This document shows positions 1-8,728 of a stretch of DNA of 64,000 bases, piece after piece; the first letter of the stretch is position 1; each line of letters begins with the position of its first letter. Under the pieces are notes generated by a model. That model saw nothing but the letters and a program-made list of their open reading frames with translations. It did not search any database and was not told the origin of the DNA. Made by a program: the position numbers and the translations under genes. Source of the stretch: Myxococcales bacterium (GTDB lineage Bacteria > Myxococcota_A > Polyangia > Polyangiales > GCA-016699535); contig JACKDX010000004.1 in NCBI GenBank assembly GCA_020633325.1, positions 5,498 to 69,497 of the forward strand, read 5' to 3'.

Positions 1-2
1 CG

Positions 3-1202
3 CAATGGCTGGCCGACCGGCTCATCGGGTTAGGTTGGGACGTAAGTGAGCATATTTCGGTACCAGACGAGCAAGGTTGCATCATAGATACGCTGGTACG
101 CTTGAAAAAGCAGTGCCATATCGTCGTAGTCACAGGGGGGCTCGGTCCCACGAGTGATGATTTGACCGCAAGCTCGGTGGCTAAAGCTCTCGGAGTCCCC
201 TTGGTGCGGGACAAGTCATCCTTAAAGGCCATAGAGACTTATCTGAGTGTGCGCCATCGTCCGTTCCTCGATATTCAAAAGAAGCAGGCCGACGTCCCAC
301 GGGGTGCAAGAGTGCTTCTAAATGCTGTCGGCACGGCTCCTGGGTTTGCTATTCGCTGGGACAATACTGAGATGTACTTTCTGCCCGGTGTACCTTCTGA
401 AATGAAACCGATGTTCGAGGCGCACGTCGCTCAGGCCATACAGGATCGACGCGTGCAGCCAACCTATCAAATTCGCTTGCGCACCTATGGATTGCCGGAA
501 GCTGAAATAGCCCACAAACTGACTGCGATCGAGGCGGAAGTTCCTGATACCCGCATAGGGTATCGCGCGCATTTTCCTGAAACAGAAGTCAAGGTCTTGG
601 CGCGCGGGCAAACCGTCGAGGAAGCCAAGCAGAGCGCGAAAGCGACGGCAGACCGGGTGCACGGTATTTTGGGGGATATCGTGTATGGTGAAGAGGGCGA
701 GACCTATGCGGGCTTTGTGGGGAAGCGGCTGGTCCTGCATGGATTGACCTTGGCCGTGGCGGAGTCCTGCACCGGGGGCCTAGTCGGCGAGATGCTCACA
801 GAGGTGGCCGGCAGCTCTCAATACTTGTTGCTGGACGCGGTGAGTTATTCCAACGCGTCCAAGGTTAGCGTGTTAGGTGTTGATCCCGATGTCCTTCAGA
901 AGCATGGCGCAGTCAGCAAAGAGGTGGCCATCCGCATGGCGGAAGGAGTCCGTAAAGTGGTGGATGCCCACATCGGAGTCTCTGTGACGGGTATTGCGGG
1001 TCCTTCAGGAGGAAGCTCAGAAAAACCGGTAGGCACAGTGTGGATCGGACTTGCCATCAGGAACGGATCCAGCACGGCTGAACTTCACCACCTTGCGGGG
1101 TCGCGCAGCCGAATTCGGACGCTGAGCGCCTATTTGGCCCTGGCGCGCGTAATACAGGCCTGCGCGATGTTCGAAAAAAACCATGTAGTTTTGCAACGTT
1201 AG
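3..1202 (+). CDS. cinA: CinA family protein (5' partial)
   Basis: The reading frame is open from the first bases of the window, so the N-terminus lies outside. About 399 codons remain and the gene ends with TAG at 1200. The N-terminal part is a MoaB/molybdopterin-binding-like domain with the VTGGLGPTSDD motif near the left edge; the C-terminal part is the CinA amidohydrolase domain (AESCTGG, then SVTGIAGPSGG). In this family the C-terminal domain deamidates nicotinamide mononucleotide and the N-terminal domain acts on ADP-ribose-type substrates, in pyridine-nucleotide recycling. It lies 99 bp upstream of recA on the same strand, a common cinA-recA order. Function is assigned by family; which activities this protein has is not visible. 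Confidence 0.93.
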   Translation, partial: QWLADRLIGLGWDVSEHISVPDEQGCIIDTLVRLKKQCHIVVVTGGLGPTSDDLTASSVAKALGVPLVRDKSSLKAIETYLSVRHRPFLDIQKKQADVPRGARVLLNAVGTAPGFAIRWDNTEMYFLPGVPSEMKPMFEAHVAQAIQDRRVQPTYQIRLRTYGLPEAEIAHKLTAIEAEVPDTRIGYRAHFPETEVKVLARGQTVEEAKQSAKATADRVHGILGDIVYGEEGETYAGFVGKRLVLHGLTLAVAESCTGGLVGEMLTEVAGSSQYLLLDAVSYSNASKVSVLGVDPDVLQKHGAVSKEVAIRMAEGVRKVVDAHIGVSVTGIAGPSGGSSEKPVGTVWIGLAIRNGSSTAELHHLAGSRSRIRTLSAYLALARVIQACAMFEKNHVVLQR

Positions 1203-1233
1203 CGTTCAAGTTGCACATCCGTGCCCAGATATG

Positions 1234-1250
1234 CTAAACACACGTTCAGT
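1234..1250 (+). promoter_or_regulatory. Candidate LexA (SOS) box upstream of recA
   Basis: The sequence CTAAACACACGTTCAGT sits in the cinA-recA gap, about 50 bp before the recA start. It matches 15 of 17 positions of the degenerate LexA motif I recall for Myxococcus xanthus (CTRHAMRYBYGTTCAGS), including the whole GTTCAG half. The motif is quoted from memory. Position and match suggest that recA is damage-inducible here. Confidence 0.5.
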
Positions 1251-1301
1251 TGTTGAGACAAGCTATAAAGCAGACTAAGACGCGAGAAGAGGGGGAGAGA
1301 C

Positions 1302-2399
1302 ATGACAAGCACTGATAACCGCGACAAGGCCCTTGAGCTTGCGCTGGGCACCATCGAAAAACAATACGGCAAAGGCGCCATCATGCGGCTTGGCGATGGA
1401 GCGGCGGTGGCATCTGTGCCTGTAGTCTCCACCGGTTCGATATCCTTGGACCTCGCATTGGGTGTCGGCGGCTATCCTCGCGGACGTATCATTGAAATCT
1501 ATGGCCCCGAATCCAGCGGCAAAACCACGCTCACCTTACACGCAATCGCCGAGTGTCAGCGCGCAGGCGGCGTTGCCGCCTTTATCGATGCGGAACACGC
1601 CCTCGATATCTCGTACGCAAAAAAACTCGGCGTCAATGCAGAGGCGTTGCTTGTAAGTCAGCCCGATTACGGCGAGCAAGCGCTCGAGATTGCCGATCTA
1701 TTGGTGCGTTCCGGCGCGGTCGACCTGATCGTCGTGGACTCGGTGGCGGCCTTGGTGCCCAAAGCCGAAATAGAAGGCGAAATGGGCGATACTCATGTGG
1801 GCCTCCAAGCGCGCCTGATGAGTCAGGCTTTGCGCAAGCTTACGGCAACTGTGCACAAGTCCAATACCATCCTCTTTTTCACCAACCAGATTCGCATGAA
1901 GATCGGTGTGATGTTTGGATCCCCAGAGACCACCTCTGGTGGAAACGCGCTGAAGTTTTACGCGTCGGTACGGTTGGATGTCCGCCGTGTGGGGACAATC
2001 AAAACGGGGGAACAGGCGGTTGGAAATCGTACGCGGGTCAAGGTCGTAAAGAATAAAATGGCACCGCCGTTTCAGAACTGCGAGTTCGACATTTTGTTTG
2101 GGCGAGGCATCAGCCGCAGTGGGGACATACTTGATCTAGCGGTCGAAGCGAACATCGTTGAGAAATCGGGCGCCTGGTACAGCTATCAGGGAGAGCGCAT
2201 TGGTCAAGGACGAGACAACGCCCGGAGTTATCTGGAGGAGCGTGTGCCCATGCTGAGTGCAATTGAGAACCAGCTGCTAGAAAACAAGGGGTTGTTCCGG
2301 CAGCCCGAGGCTTCGGCCGATGCAGCGGAACCCAAAGCTGGCGCGGCCCCCGTCCCCTCTAACGGATCGCGTCCCAAGGCGACTCGCGCCCGCGCCTGA
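1302..2399 (+). CDS. recA: Recombinase RecA
   Basis: A 365-residue RecA, close to the usual length. It binds single-stranded DNA, catalyses homologous strand exchange and stimulates LexA self-cleavage. The Walker A motif GPESSGKTT is near residue 66, the MAW-type signature is present, and the C-terminal tail is rich in Ala and Pro (residues about 335-365), as is common in this group. The ATG at 1302 follows a purine-rich ribosome-binding stretch (GGGGGAGAG). It lies downstream of cinA with its own probable promoter and candidate LexA box, and upstream of carD with a 133-bp gap, so it is probably transcribed alone or with cinA read-through. Confidence 0.98.
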   Translation: MTSTDNRDKALELALGTIEKQYGKGAIMRLGDGAAVASVPVVSTGSISLDLALGVGGYPRGRIIEIYGPESSGKTTLTLHAIAECQRAGGVAAFIDAEHALDISYAKKLGVNAEALLVSQPDYGEQALEIADLLVRSGAVDLIVVDSVAALVPKAEIEGEMGDTHVGLQARLMSQALRKLTATVHKSNTILFFTNQIRMKIGVMFGSPETTSGGNALKFYASVRLDVRRVGTIKTGEQAVGNRTRVKVVKNKMAPPFQNCEFDILFGRGISRSGDILDLAVEANIVEKSGAWYSYQGERIGQGRDNARSYLEERVPMLSAIENQLLENKGLFRQPEASADAAEPKAGAAPVPSNGSRPKATRARA

Positions 2400-2532
2400 T
2401 CTGCGGCGGGGGTTTTTCCCCAATAAATAGAAAGAGTTCATAATCTGAGTCGTGCAAACCGCCTTCAGATGAGCTATAGTTACGCCTCAGATTATTCACC
2501 TCAAACACCACTAGGTAGAAGTCAGGTTAACC

Positions 2533-3036
2533 ATGGGCACAGCAGCAGTATCGAGTTTTAAGGTCGGCGACAACGCAGTGCACCCCGCTCATGGGGTTGG
2601 CGAGGTTACAAGCATCGAGATGCGAGAGATCGCTGGGCACAAAAAGGCCTTCTATATTATGAAGATTTACGAAAACGGCATGAAGATCATGGTTCCCACC
2701 GACGGGGCTCAACGTGCCGGCCTTCGAGCGGTCATTTCAAAGCGAGATGCCAGCAAAGTGCTTGAGGTATTGAAGTCAGATGAAATCGCGGTAGATGCCC
2801 AACCGTGGAACAGACGGCATCGCGAGTATATGGAGATGCTGACCAGTGGTTCCCCATTTCAGGTGGCTAAGGTTTTGCGAGACATCCTGCGTATCAAGTG
2901 CGGCAAGGAACTCTCGTTTGGTGAGCGGCGCATCTTGGACCAGGCCAAGGGCCTGTTGGTGCGCGAGCTTGCTCTGGCGCGTAAGTGCACCGAAGCCAAA
3001 ATAGAGTTGGATATTACACGCATTTTTGAGGCGTGA
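2533..3036 (+). CDS. carD: CarD/CdnL-family RNA polymerase-binding regulator
   Basis: A 167-residue CarD/CdnL protein. Residues 8-65 form the Tudor-like RNA polymerase beta-binding domain (FKVGDNAVHPAHGVG, then the KIYENGMKIMVP strand). The rest is the helical DNA-contacting domain ending in the usual RILDQAKGLLVREL helices. Family members bind the RNA polymerase beta subunit and stabilise open complexes at rRNA and housekeeping promoters; in myxobacteria CdnL is essential. It is the short CdnL form, without the HMGA-like tail of Myxococcus CarD. Its stop codon overlaps the start of the following ABC ATPase by 4 bp. Confidence 0.92.
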   Translation: MGTAAVSSFKVGDNAVHPAHGVGEVTSIEMREIAGHKKAFYIMKIYENGMKIMVPTDGAQRAGLRAVISKRDASKVLEVLKSDEIAVDAQPWNRRHREYMEMLTSGSPFQVAKVLRDILRIKCGKELSFGERRILDQAKGLLVRELALARKCTEAKIELDITRIFEA

Positions 3037-3860
3037 TCGAAGCGCAGTCCGGACCCAGGGACACACTCGAAACCAGCATCTGCTTATCCGGCGCAAGCTA
3101 TCACTTCGCTGACTTTGAGCTCGAGGCCATCGAGGCGGAGCTTAGAGTTGGGGAGATACTCGGCGTACTTGGTCCGAACGGCTCAGGAAAAAGCACACTC
3201 GTGGGTTTGGCCTCAGGCGCGCTCTTACCCATGCAGGGGGTTGTGCGCATCAATGGCCGAGATACCAAAGAGGCTGAACGACGTTGGATCGCGCAACAGA
3301 TCGCTGTCGTCACTGCGCGAGAGGAACTCGCTTTTGGGTTTTCTGTCGCTGAAGTGGTGAGCATGGGACGGGCGCCGCATCTGGGGCTTCTTGGCATCGA
3401 GCGAGAGTCGGATGTCCTTCAGATTGAGCGCGTTCTGTATGAGTGCGATCTCTGGCCCTTGCGCGAGCGCGTGGTCTCATCACTGAGCGCAGGCGAGCAG
3501 AAACGGGTGTCGATTGCCCGTGCCCTTGCGCAACAGACGCCCGCTCTCGTTCTCGATGAGCCCGCTGCCTTTTTGGATATTCACCATCAGATCGCGCTTT
3601 TGGATTTGCTTTCTAGAAGGGTGAAACGAGACAAACTCTCGGCGCTCATCGTGCTTCACGATCTAAATTTAGCGGCTCAGTATTGCGATCGCGTCCTGCT
3701 TCTGCGAGACGGAAAACAAATCGCGCTTGGGAGCATAGAGAACGTCATGACGTATCGCCAGATTCGTGATGCTTTTGACGTAGAGGTCTATGTTGGAGAA
3801 AACGAACTAAACCACACACGCTACTTCGTCCCGGTAAGGAGCGGTGTGCGATCTGATTAG
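3033..3860 (+). CDS. ABC transporter ATP-binding protein (FecE/iron-complex type)
   Basis: A 275-residue ABC ATPase starting at GTG 3033 inside the carD stop (GTGA overlap), so translation is probably coupled. Walker A is GPNGSGKST, the signature is LSAGEQKRV, Walker B is ALVLDEP and the switch histidine is in LHDLNLA. The arrangement and the SMGRAPHLG stretch resemble FecE/BtuD/HmuV ATPases that power uptake of siderophores, haem or cobalamin. No permease or binding protein is present nearby, so the partner must be elsewhere and the substrate cannot be named. The coupling to carD is unusual. Confidence 0.85.
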   Translation: MIEAQSGPRDTLETSICLSGASYHFADFELEAIEAELRVGEILGVLGPNGSGKSTLVGLASGALLPMQGVVRINGRDTKEAERRWIAQQIAVVTAREELAFGFSVAEVVSMGRAPHLGLLGIERESDVLQIERVLYECDLWPLRERVVSSLSAGEQKRVSIARALAQQTPALVLDEPAAFLDIHHQIALLDLLSRRVKRDKLSALIVLHDLNLAAQYCDRVLLLRDGKQIALGSIENVMTYRQIRDAFDVEVYVGENELNHTRYFVPVRSGVRSD

Positions 3861-4699
3861 CTTGAAAGAAGCTCTGAGGGTGTGACGCCAATGGCATCAG
3901 CCAAGCGGCGTAACGTCTCCAATGACGGTACATGACGTCCTCTTTCGACGCGCGCAATATTAGGGCGATGGATACCGCTGCGCTTAGATACCTCAGCTTG
4001 AGTGAGCCCGCGTTCGAGACGTAGCTGCCGAAACCTAACTCCCAAATGCTCGTCTGGCTCGCCGTGAGCCACATGGGCTGCCAATCCCGCCGCCGGGGCG
4101 GATTTCGCGGAGAGGTTAAGATCCTGGGCGCGAAGCTGAATCTGTCGACGGTTGTTAAGCGAAATCAGAGCACAGGTCGCATCCTCGGTGAGCTCGATGT
4201 CCGTGACGGGGCTTCCGTCATCACTCGGGGTGAGAGGGCGTTCAAGCAGGCGTGTCTGCCCATTGCCAAAGATGGCCACAAGTTGGTCGCCAGCAGGATC
4301 CACGGTCAGGTACTCAAATCGTAGTGACCGCAACGGATCAAGGCGCCTTAATACTGAGGCGCAAATCACATCGATTCCCGCGGTGTGAAGAAATATGAGG
4401 CCTTCACAGAGCTCAACGTAGAGGTCGGTATCGGCCCGGAGGCGCTCGGGGTTCTCGAGGAGGATTGCGACAAGCACGCCCAAAGCACGCGCCTTGCCTA
4501 CGGCGGCGAGGAGCTCGTCGCTGTCGTCGAAAAATGGGCTGTCGACATCGAGGAGCACCGCATCAAACTCGCCAAACGTGTCATGCGCGCGAGAAAGGTC
4601 GCCTATGTGAAGTTCGATGTTCTGGCTTAGATGAAAACTGTGCCAAGCCAGTTCCACTTGCCGCCTGTTTGTGACAAGGAGCAGACGTTGAGGTTTCAT
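3857..4699 (-). CDS. XRE-type regulator with receiver-like N-terminal domain
   Basis: A 280-residue protein. A longer reading frame runs back to 4819, but that would overlap the upstream acyltransferase; the ATG at 4699 (MKPQRLLLVTNR) gives a clean 14-bp gap. Residues 1-110 look like a CheY-fold domain: beta-1 LLLVTN, then DAVLLDVDSP where the phospho-acceptor Asp would lie, though the other acidic and Lys residues are not clear. Residues 215-280 are a Cro/C1 helix-turn-helix (FRQLRLERGLTQAEVSKRSG, then NIARVERG). The middle is unassigned. It is probably a cytoplasmic DNA-binding regulator; signal and targets are unknown. Confidence 0.72.
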   Translation of the reverse strand: MKPQRLLLVTNRRQVELAWHSFHLSQNIELHIGDLSRAHDTFGEFDAVLLDVDSPFFDDSDELLAAVGKARALGVLVAILLENPERLRADTDLYVELCEGLIFLHTAGIDVICASVLRRLDPLRSLRFEYLTVDPAGDQLVAIFGNGQTRLLERPLTPSDDGSPVTDIELTEDATCALISLNNRRQIQLRAQDLNLSAKSAPAAGLAAHVAHGEPDEHLGVRFRQLRLERGLTQAEVSKRSGIHRPNIARVERGRHVPSLETLRRLADAIGVTPSELLSS

Positions 4700-4713
4700 T
4701 CCACACACATATT

Positions 4714-5943
4714 CTAGCGACTTGTAGCGGGGGAGTACAGCCGACTCGAGATGTATTTCAGTCTGGCGTAAGAGACCCCAAGCATGAGCAGGGCAAGGGC
4801 CGCAAGTTTGACGGCCCACTCGCCCAGCGATTCACATGGCCGAAAAAGACGAGCGGCCTTTCCGAAAGCAAACTCCAGATGCACCCAATATATGAGCAGC
4901 GAAGTTTGGCCATACATGCGCAGCGGCATGGCGAGAGCTCGAGCCCAGCGGCTCGCGCCATATGCACCTGCAGTAAGCGCGGTTGCGACGAACACCCTGT
5001 AACTCACGCGCAGCGTGTGTGTGAGCGCTAAAACGCCGGTCATCAAGTCATGCGCCAACATCCGGGTCTCTCCCGTTAGGTAGGCACCCAGCAGGCCCAA
5101 CGGTGCAAGCCATAGGAGGGCCGACGATGTTGACTTGCTCTGTATCCACCGGCCAGCGGTCAAGCCCACCAACAAGTATGCGAACCACGGAAAAAGGGGA
5201 AACATCGCCATCTGCCGCTCGCCATGCAAGGGCCAGCGCGCAAAATATGCAGCCAATGGAGCGGGAAATGGTCCAGGTAATACATGCGCCAGCGGCCATG
5301 CCAAGAGCGTGACCATAACTGCCAGTGCGATCCAAACCATCGGGCGGCGCACATATGTGATGAGCACCGCCACGAGTACCAAGGACACGCCAATGATTTG
5401 GAGCACATCCACGCGCAATAAGCCGTTCCAGCGGGCGGGAAAAAGCTGGGCCACACGGGCGTAGCCTACCCAAAGGCTCAGCAGAGCCAGGCTAGCCCAT
5501 CCCAAGAGCCGAGCAGATTGTATCAAGGAGATGCGCTGTTGGTGGAGCGCGCGCCATTGGGCGAGGGTCTGCCATGCAGCGGCGAATCCTAAGAGGAGCG
5601 GCACGTAACATTGCCATCCGACAGGATGGAAAAGGGCGCTTGAGTCGATGAGCCACATCTGAAGGCGAAGGAGGTAGCCGAGCAGCATGATTTGTAGCCC
5701 GCGGTGAACCAGGCCCATATCGATGCCAGGAGAAATGAAGCGGTTCGGCTTGAGTGCGATCGATACCCCTGCAAGCAGCAAGAACAAGGGGGCACCCATG
5801 CCGCCGATGCTGCGCAAAAGCGACCATGCGAGACCGGTGTGAGCGGCAGGCACCACCCAGCTTGAGGCCGTATGCCATATGAGCATAGAACCCACCGCCA
5901 TGCCGCGAAGCACATCAATGTAATCTTTTCGGTGACTCTTCAC
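4714..5943 (-). CDS. Multi-pass membrane acyltransferase (DUF1624/HGSNAT-like)
   Basis: A 409-residue polytopic inner-membrane protein with about ten hydrophobic segments, starting at GTG 5943. The N-terminal DVLRGMAVGSMLIWH motif and the following GAPLFLLLAGVSIAL helix are typical of the DUF1624/heparan-alpha-glucosaminide N-acetyltransferase-like family, related to OpgC and acyltransferase-3 proteins. Members move acyl groups across or at the membrane onto sugars; the substrate here is unknown. The gene is divergent from the HD-GYP gene (33-bp gap) and lies upstream of the XRE regulator on the same strand, so these two may form an operon. Confidence 0.7.
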   Translation of the reverse strand: MKSHRKDYIDVLRGMAVGSMLIWHTASSWVVPAAHTGLAWSLLRSIGGMGAPLFLLLAGVSIALKPNRFISPGIDMGLVHRGLQIMLLGYLLRLQMWLIDSSALFHPVGWQCYVPLLLGFAAAWQTLAQWRALHQQRISLIQSARLLGWASLALLSLWVGYARVAQLFPARWNGLLRVDVLQIIGVSLVLVAVLITYVRRPMVWIALAVMVTLLAWPLAHVLPGPFPAPLAAYFARWPLHGERQMAMFPLFPWFAYLLVGLTAGRWIQSKSTSSALLWLAPLGLLGAYLTGETRMLAHDLMTGVLALTHTLRVSYRVFVATALTAGAYGASRWARALAMPLRMYGQTSLLIYWVHLEFAFGKAARLFRPCESLGEWAVKLAALALLMLGVSYARLKYISSRLYSPATSR

Positions 5944-5976
5944 GGCACGCCGACCCCTAGGCTATGCTTGTCACTT

Positions 5977-7539
5977 ATGAATGTCGCGGCGTCCCAAGGA
6001 GAACTCCAAGACCTGGTAGAAATCGCGCGGGCCATCACCCAGGAAAGGAACATCGATCGGTTACTGGACCTCATTCTAGAAAAGAGCCGTTTTATCACAA
6101 ATGCAGATGCTGGCAGCATATATGTCATAGAGAGCGATCCCGTTGAGGGCCAGCGGCTTAGGTTCAAGTTAACTCAAAACGATAGTTGTAAGTTTGAGGC
6201 GGGTGAGTTCACGCTACCCCTTTCCTATGACTCCATCGCCGGGGCTGCGGTGCTCAAGCGCGAGGCGATTAACATCAGGGATGTTTATGATGTGCGTGAC
6301 GAGGGGGTCGCTTTTGACAAGAGTTTTGATGAGCGTGCGGGATATCGCACATGCTCCATGCTGGCTGTGCCGTTGATCTCTGCGGAACGGGAGGTGCTAG
6401 GCGTTGTGCAGCTGATCAACAAGAAGACAGACAGAACACTCCGGTTATTGAGTGCCGATGATGTCAGGAAGTTTGTCATGCCGTTCGATGAACACAGCGA
6501 ACAGGTGCTGACCACTTTGGCCGCTCAGGCGGGAATCGCGCTTGAAAACGCATTGCTCTATGCAGACATCCAGAAGCTTTTTGCGGGATTCGTGCGGGCG
6601 AGCGTCCAGGCGATTGAGCAGCGGGATCCCACCACCTCAGGGCATTCCTTGCGTGTGAGTGTGCTTTCTCGCGAACTGGCCAAGGCTGTGGATAGCGTTA
6701 CCTCGGGGCGATTTGGCCAAGAGACGTTTTCCAAGCAACAGCTGCAGGAGCTTGAATACGCGGCACTGCTTCACGATTTCGGTAAAATTGGCGTGCGCGA
6801 AGATGTGCTGGTCAAAGCGAAAAAACTTTATCCGCAAGAGCTCGCGCTCATACATACCCGCATTCTGGTTATGCTTCAGCAGTATCGCGCCGAGTTTTTG
6901 GAGGCCAAACTTGCCCTCGTGGAGTCCCACGCACCGATAGTAGAGCTTGAGGAACTTGAGCAGCGCTACGTCGAGCGGTGTCACGAACTCCGCGATGCAT
7001 GGGAGTTCGTCCATCGAGCGAATGAGCCGAGTATCTTGCAGCAGGGGGATTTTTCACGCATCGTCGATCTGAGCCGCTTGGCCTATGCCGACGATCAGGG
7101 TCGTCTGTTGCCGCTCCTTACGCCCCAACATATCAAGGCGTTGCAGGTGACCAAGGGTTCTCTCACGCACGAGGAACTTGAGGAGATACGGCAACATGTG
7201 ACGCACTCATTTCAATTTTTGTCCAAAATCCCCTGGGGGAATGCCTTGGGGGCGATCCCCGCGATTGCGGCCGCCCATCACGAACGCTTGAATGGGACTG
7301 GTTACCCCTATGGACTGACCTCGGACGAGATACCATTGCAGTCAAAAATCATGGCGGTCGCAGATATCTATGATGCGCTCACCGCGGCTGATCGGCCTTA
7401 TAAAAAGGCTCTAGATAGGCATCGCGCCTTGGAAATTTTAGATGCCGAGGCGAAAGCGCAGCATATTGACGGGCAGTTGGTCCGACTCTTTCGCGAAGCC
7501 GAAGTGTACAAACAGCTTGATGCCCCCCTTCACTATTAA
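5977..7539 (+). CDS. GAF and HD-GYP domain protein (putative c-di-GMP phosphodiesterase)
   Basis: A 520-residue soluble protein. An upstream in-frame ATG at 5872 would overlap the divergent acyltransferase, so the ATG at 5977 (MNVAASQGELQ) is preferred. Residues about 10-195 form a GAF domain. The HD-GYP domain follows: first His region HSLRVSVLS, HD motif LLHDFGKIGV near residue 267, then HHERLNGTGYPYGL near 434 and the VADIYDALTAADRPYK motif. HD-GYP enzymes hydrolyse cyclic di-GMP. About 120 residues are inserted between the HD motif and the LTHEELEEIRQH helix that normally follows closely. The ligand of the GAF domain is unknown. Confidence 0.9.
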   Translation: MNVAASQGELQDLVEIARAITQERNIDRLLDLILEKSRFITNADAGSIYVIESDPVEGQRLRFKLTQNDSCKFEAGEFTLPLSYDSIAGAAVLKREAINIRDVYDVRDEGVAFDKSFDERAGYRTCSMLAVPLISAEREVLGVVQLINKKTDRTLRLLSADDVRKFVMPFDEHSEQVLTTLAAQAGIALENALLYADIQKLFAGFVRASVQAIEQRDPTTSGHSLRVSVLSRELAKAVDSVTSGRFGQETFSKQQLQELEYAALLHDFGKIGVREDVLVKAKKLYPQELALIHTRILVMLQQYRAEFLEAKLALVESHAPIVELEELEQRYVERCHELRDAWEFVHRANEPSILQQGDFSRIVDLSRLAYADDQGRLLPLLTPQHIKALQVTKGSLTHEELEEIRQHVTHSFQFLSKIPWGNALGAIPAIAAAHHERLNGTGYPYGLTSDEIPLQSKIMAVADIYDALTAADRPYKKALDRHRALEILDAEAKAQHIDGQLVRLFREAEVYKQLDAPLHY

Positions 7540-7750
7540 CATCGTACCTGCTTTGCATGGTTACTCCTGCCGATCCTCGAAGTCTCTCCGAAGCCGCTCT
7601 GTATCTGGGCTATAGTAAGCCTGTAGCAGTTGTCCGCGGTCCCACTCAACCTGGTTTGAACGGGCATCGGGTCAAGCGAAATTCCCCGGGGAGCAATTGA
7701 CAGGCTGAAGAAGGCTTGGTAATGCTCCGGCCCCCCGAAGTGAGGTTTCG

Positions 7751-8692
7751 ATGTTCAAGTCGATCTGCATCTTCTCCGGAAGTGCGAACCGACCCCTAGC
7801 TGCCCAGATTGCGGATTATCTTGAGCTTCCTCTGGGACGCGCCGAGACTTCCTCTTTTTCGGACGGGGAGATCTTTACTGAAATCCAGGAAAACGTGCGC
7901 GGGGTGGACGTGTACGTCGTGCAGTCTACCTGTGCTCCGGTCAATGATTGTTTGATGGAACTGCTGGTCATCATTGATGCATTAAAGCGAGCTTCCGCCG
8001 GATCCATCACAGCCGTGGTGCCGTATTACGGTTATGCGCGGCAAGATCGGAAAGTGGCTCCAAGGACGCCGATCACCGCCAAATTGGTAGCAGATCTCCT
8101 CACGACCGCTGGCGCCAACCGCGTCGTGAGCATGGATTTACATGCGGGGCAGATTCAGGGATTTTTTAATGTGCCTTTTGACCACCTGTTTGCATTACCC
8201 GTGTTTCTCGACTATTTGCGGCCTCGAATGGTGGATCGGCCCGTGATCGTATCACCTGATGCCGGGGGCGTGGAACGCGCCAGGGCGTATGCCAAACGGC
8301 TCGATGCCGATCTTGCTATCATTGATAAACGACGCGAGCATGCCAACGTGTCTGAGGTGATGAACATCGTCGGTCAGATACGCGACCGTGATTGCATCAT
8401 CGTCGACGATATGATTGACACCGGCGGTACCTTGACCAACGCAGCTTCTGCGCTTCAAGTCCAGGGCGCAAGAAACGTGTATGCGGCAGCCACCCACGGT
8501 GTGTTGTCCGGGCCTGCTATTTCACGCATCCAAAGCTCTCCGTTGCTAGAGGTCGTCGTCACCGATACGATACCCTTGTCTGAGGAGGCTAGGGCCACTG
8601 GGAAGTTTAAGGTGCTGTCGGTTGCACGCTTATTGGGAGAGGCTATTAAACGGATTCATAACGGGGACTCCGTGAGCTCGCTATTTGGATGA
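7751..8692 (+). CDS. prs: Ribose-phosphate pyrophosphokinase
   Basis: A 313-residue PRPP synthase of usual length. It makes phosphoribosyl pyrophosphate from ribose 5-phosphate and ATP, for purine, pyrimidine, NAD, His and Trp synthesis. Visible motifs are the N-terminal FSGSANRPLA, the flexible loop YYGYARQDRK, the metal site MDLHAGQIQGFF and the PRPP-binding loop IVDDMIDTGGT. The ATG at 7751 follows a GAGG ribosome-binding element. It heads a same-strand run with rplY and pth, a widespread bacterial order. The 211-bp gap upstream probably carries its promoter, but no element there was convincing. Confidence 0.97.
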   Translation: MFKSICIFSGSANRPLAAQIADYLELPLGRAETSSFSDGEIFTEIQENVRGVDVYVVQSTCAPVNDCLMELLVIIDALKRASAGSITAVVPYYGYARQDRKVAPRTPITAKLVADLLTTAGANRVVSMDLHAGQIQGFFNVPFDHLFALPVFLDYLRPRMVDRPVIVSPDAGGVERARAYAKRLDADLAIIDKRREHANVSEVMNIVGQIRDRDCIIVDDMIDTGGTLTNAASALQVQGARNVYAAATHGVLSGPAISRIQSSPLLEVVVTDTIPLSEEARATGKFKVLSVARLLGEAIKRIHNGDSVSSLFG

Positions 8693-8728
8693 GAATGGCG
8701 CTTACGCGCCCAATCTTGGAGAATTATT

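Noticed and set aside
7540..7750. Riboswitch or leader before prs
   Set aside because: No recognisable aptamer core; the 211 bp hold only weak promoter-like words.
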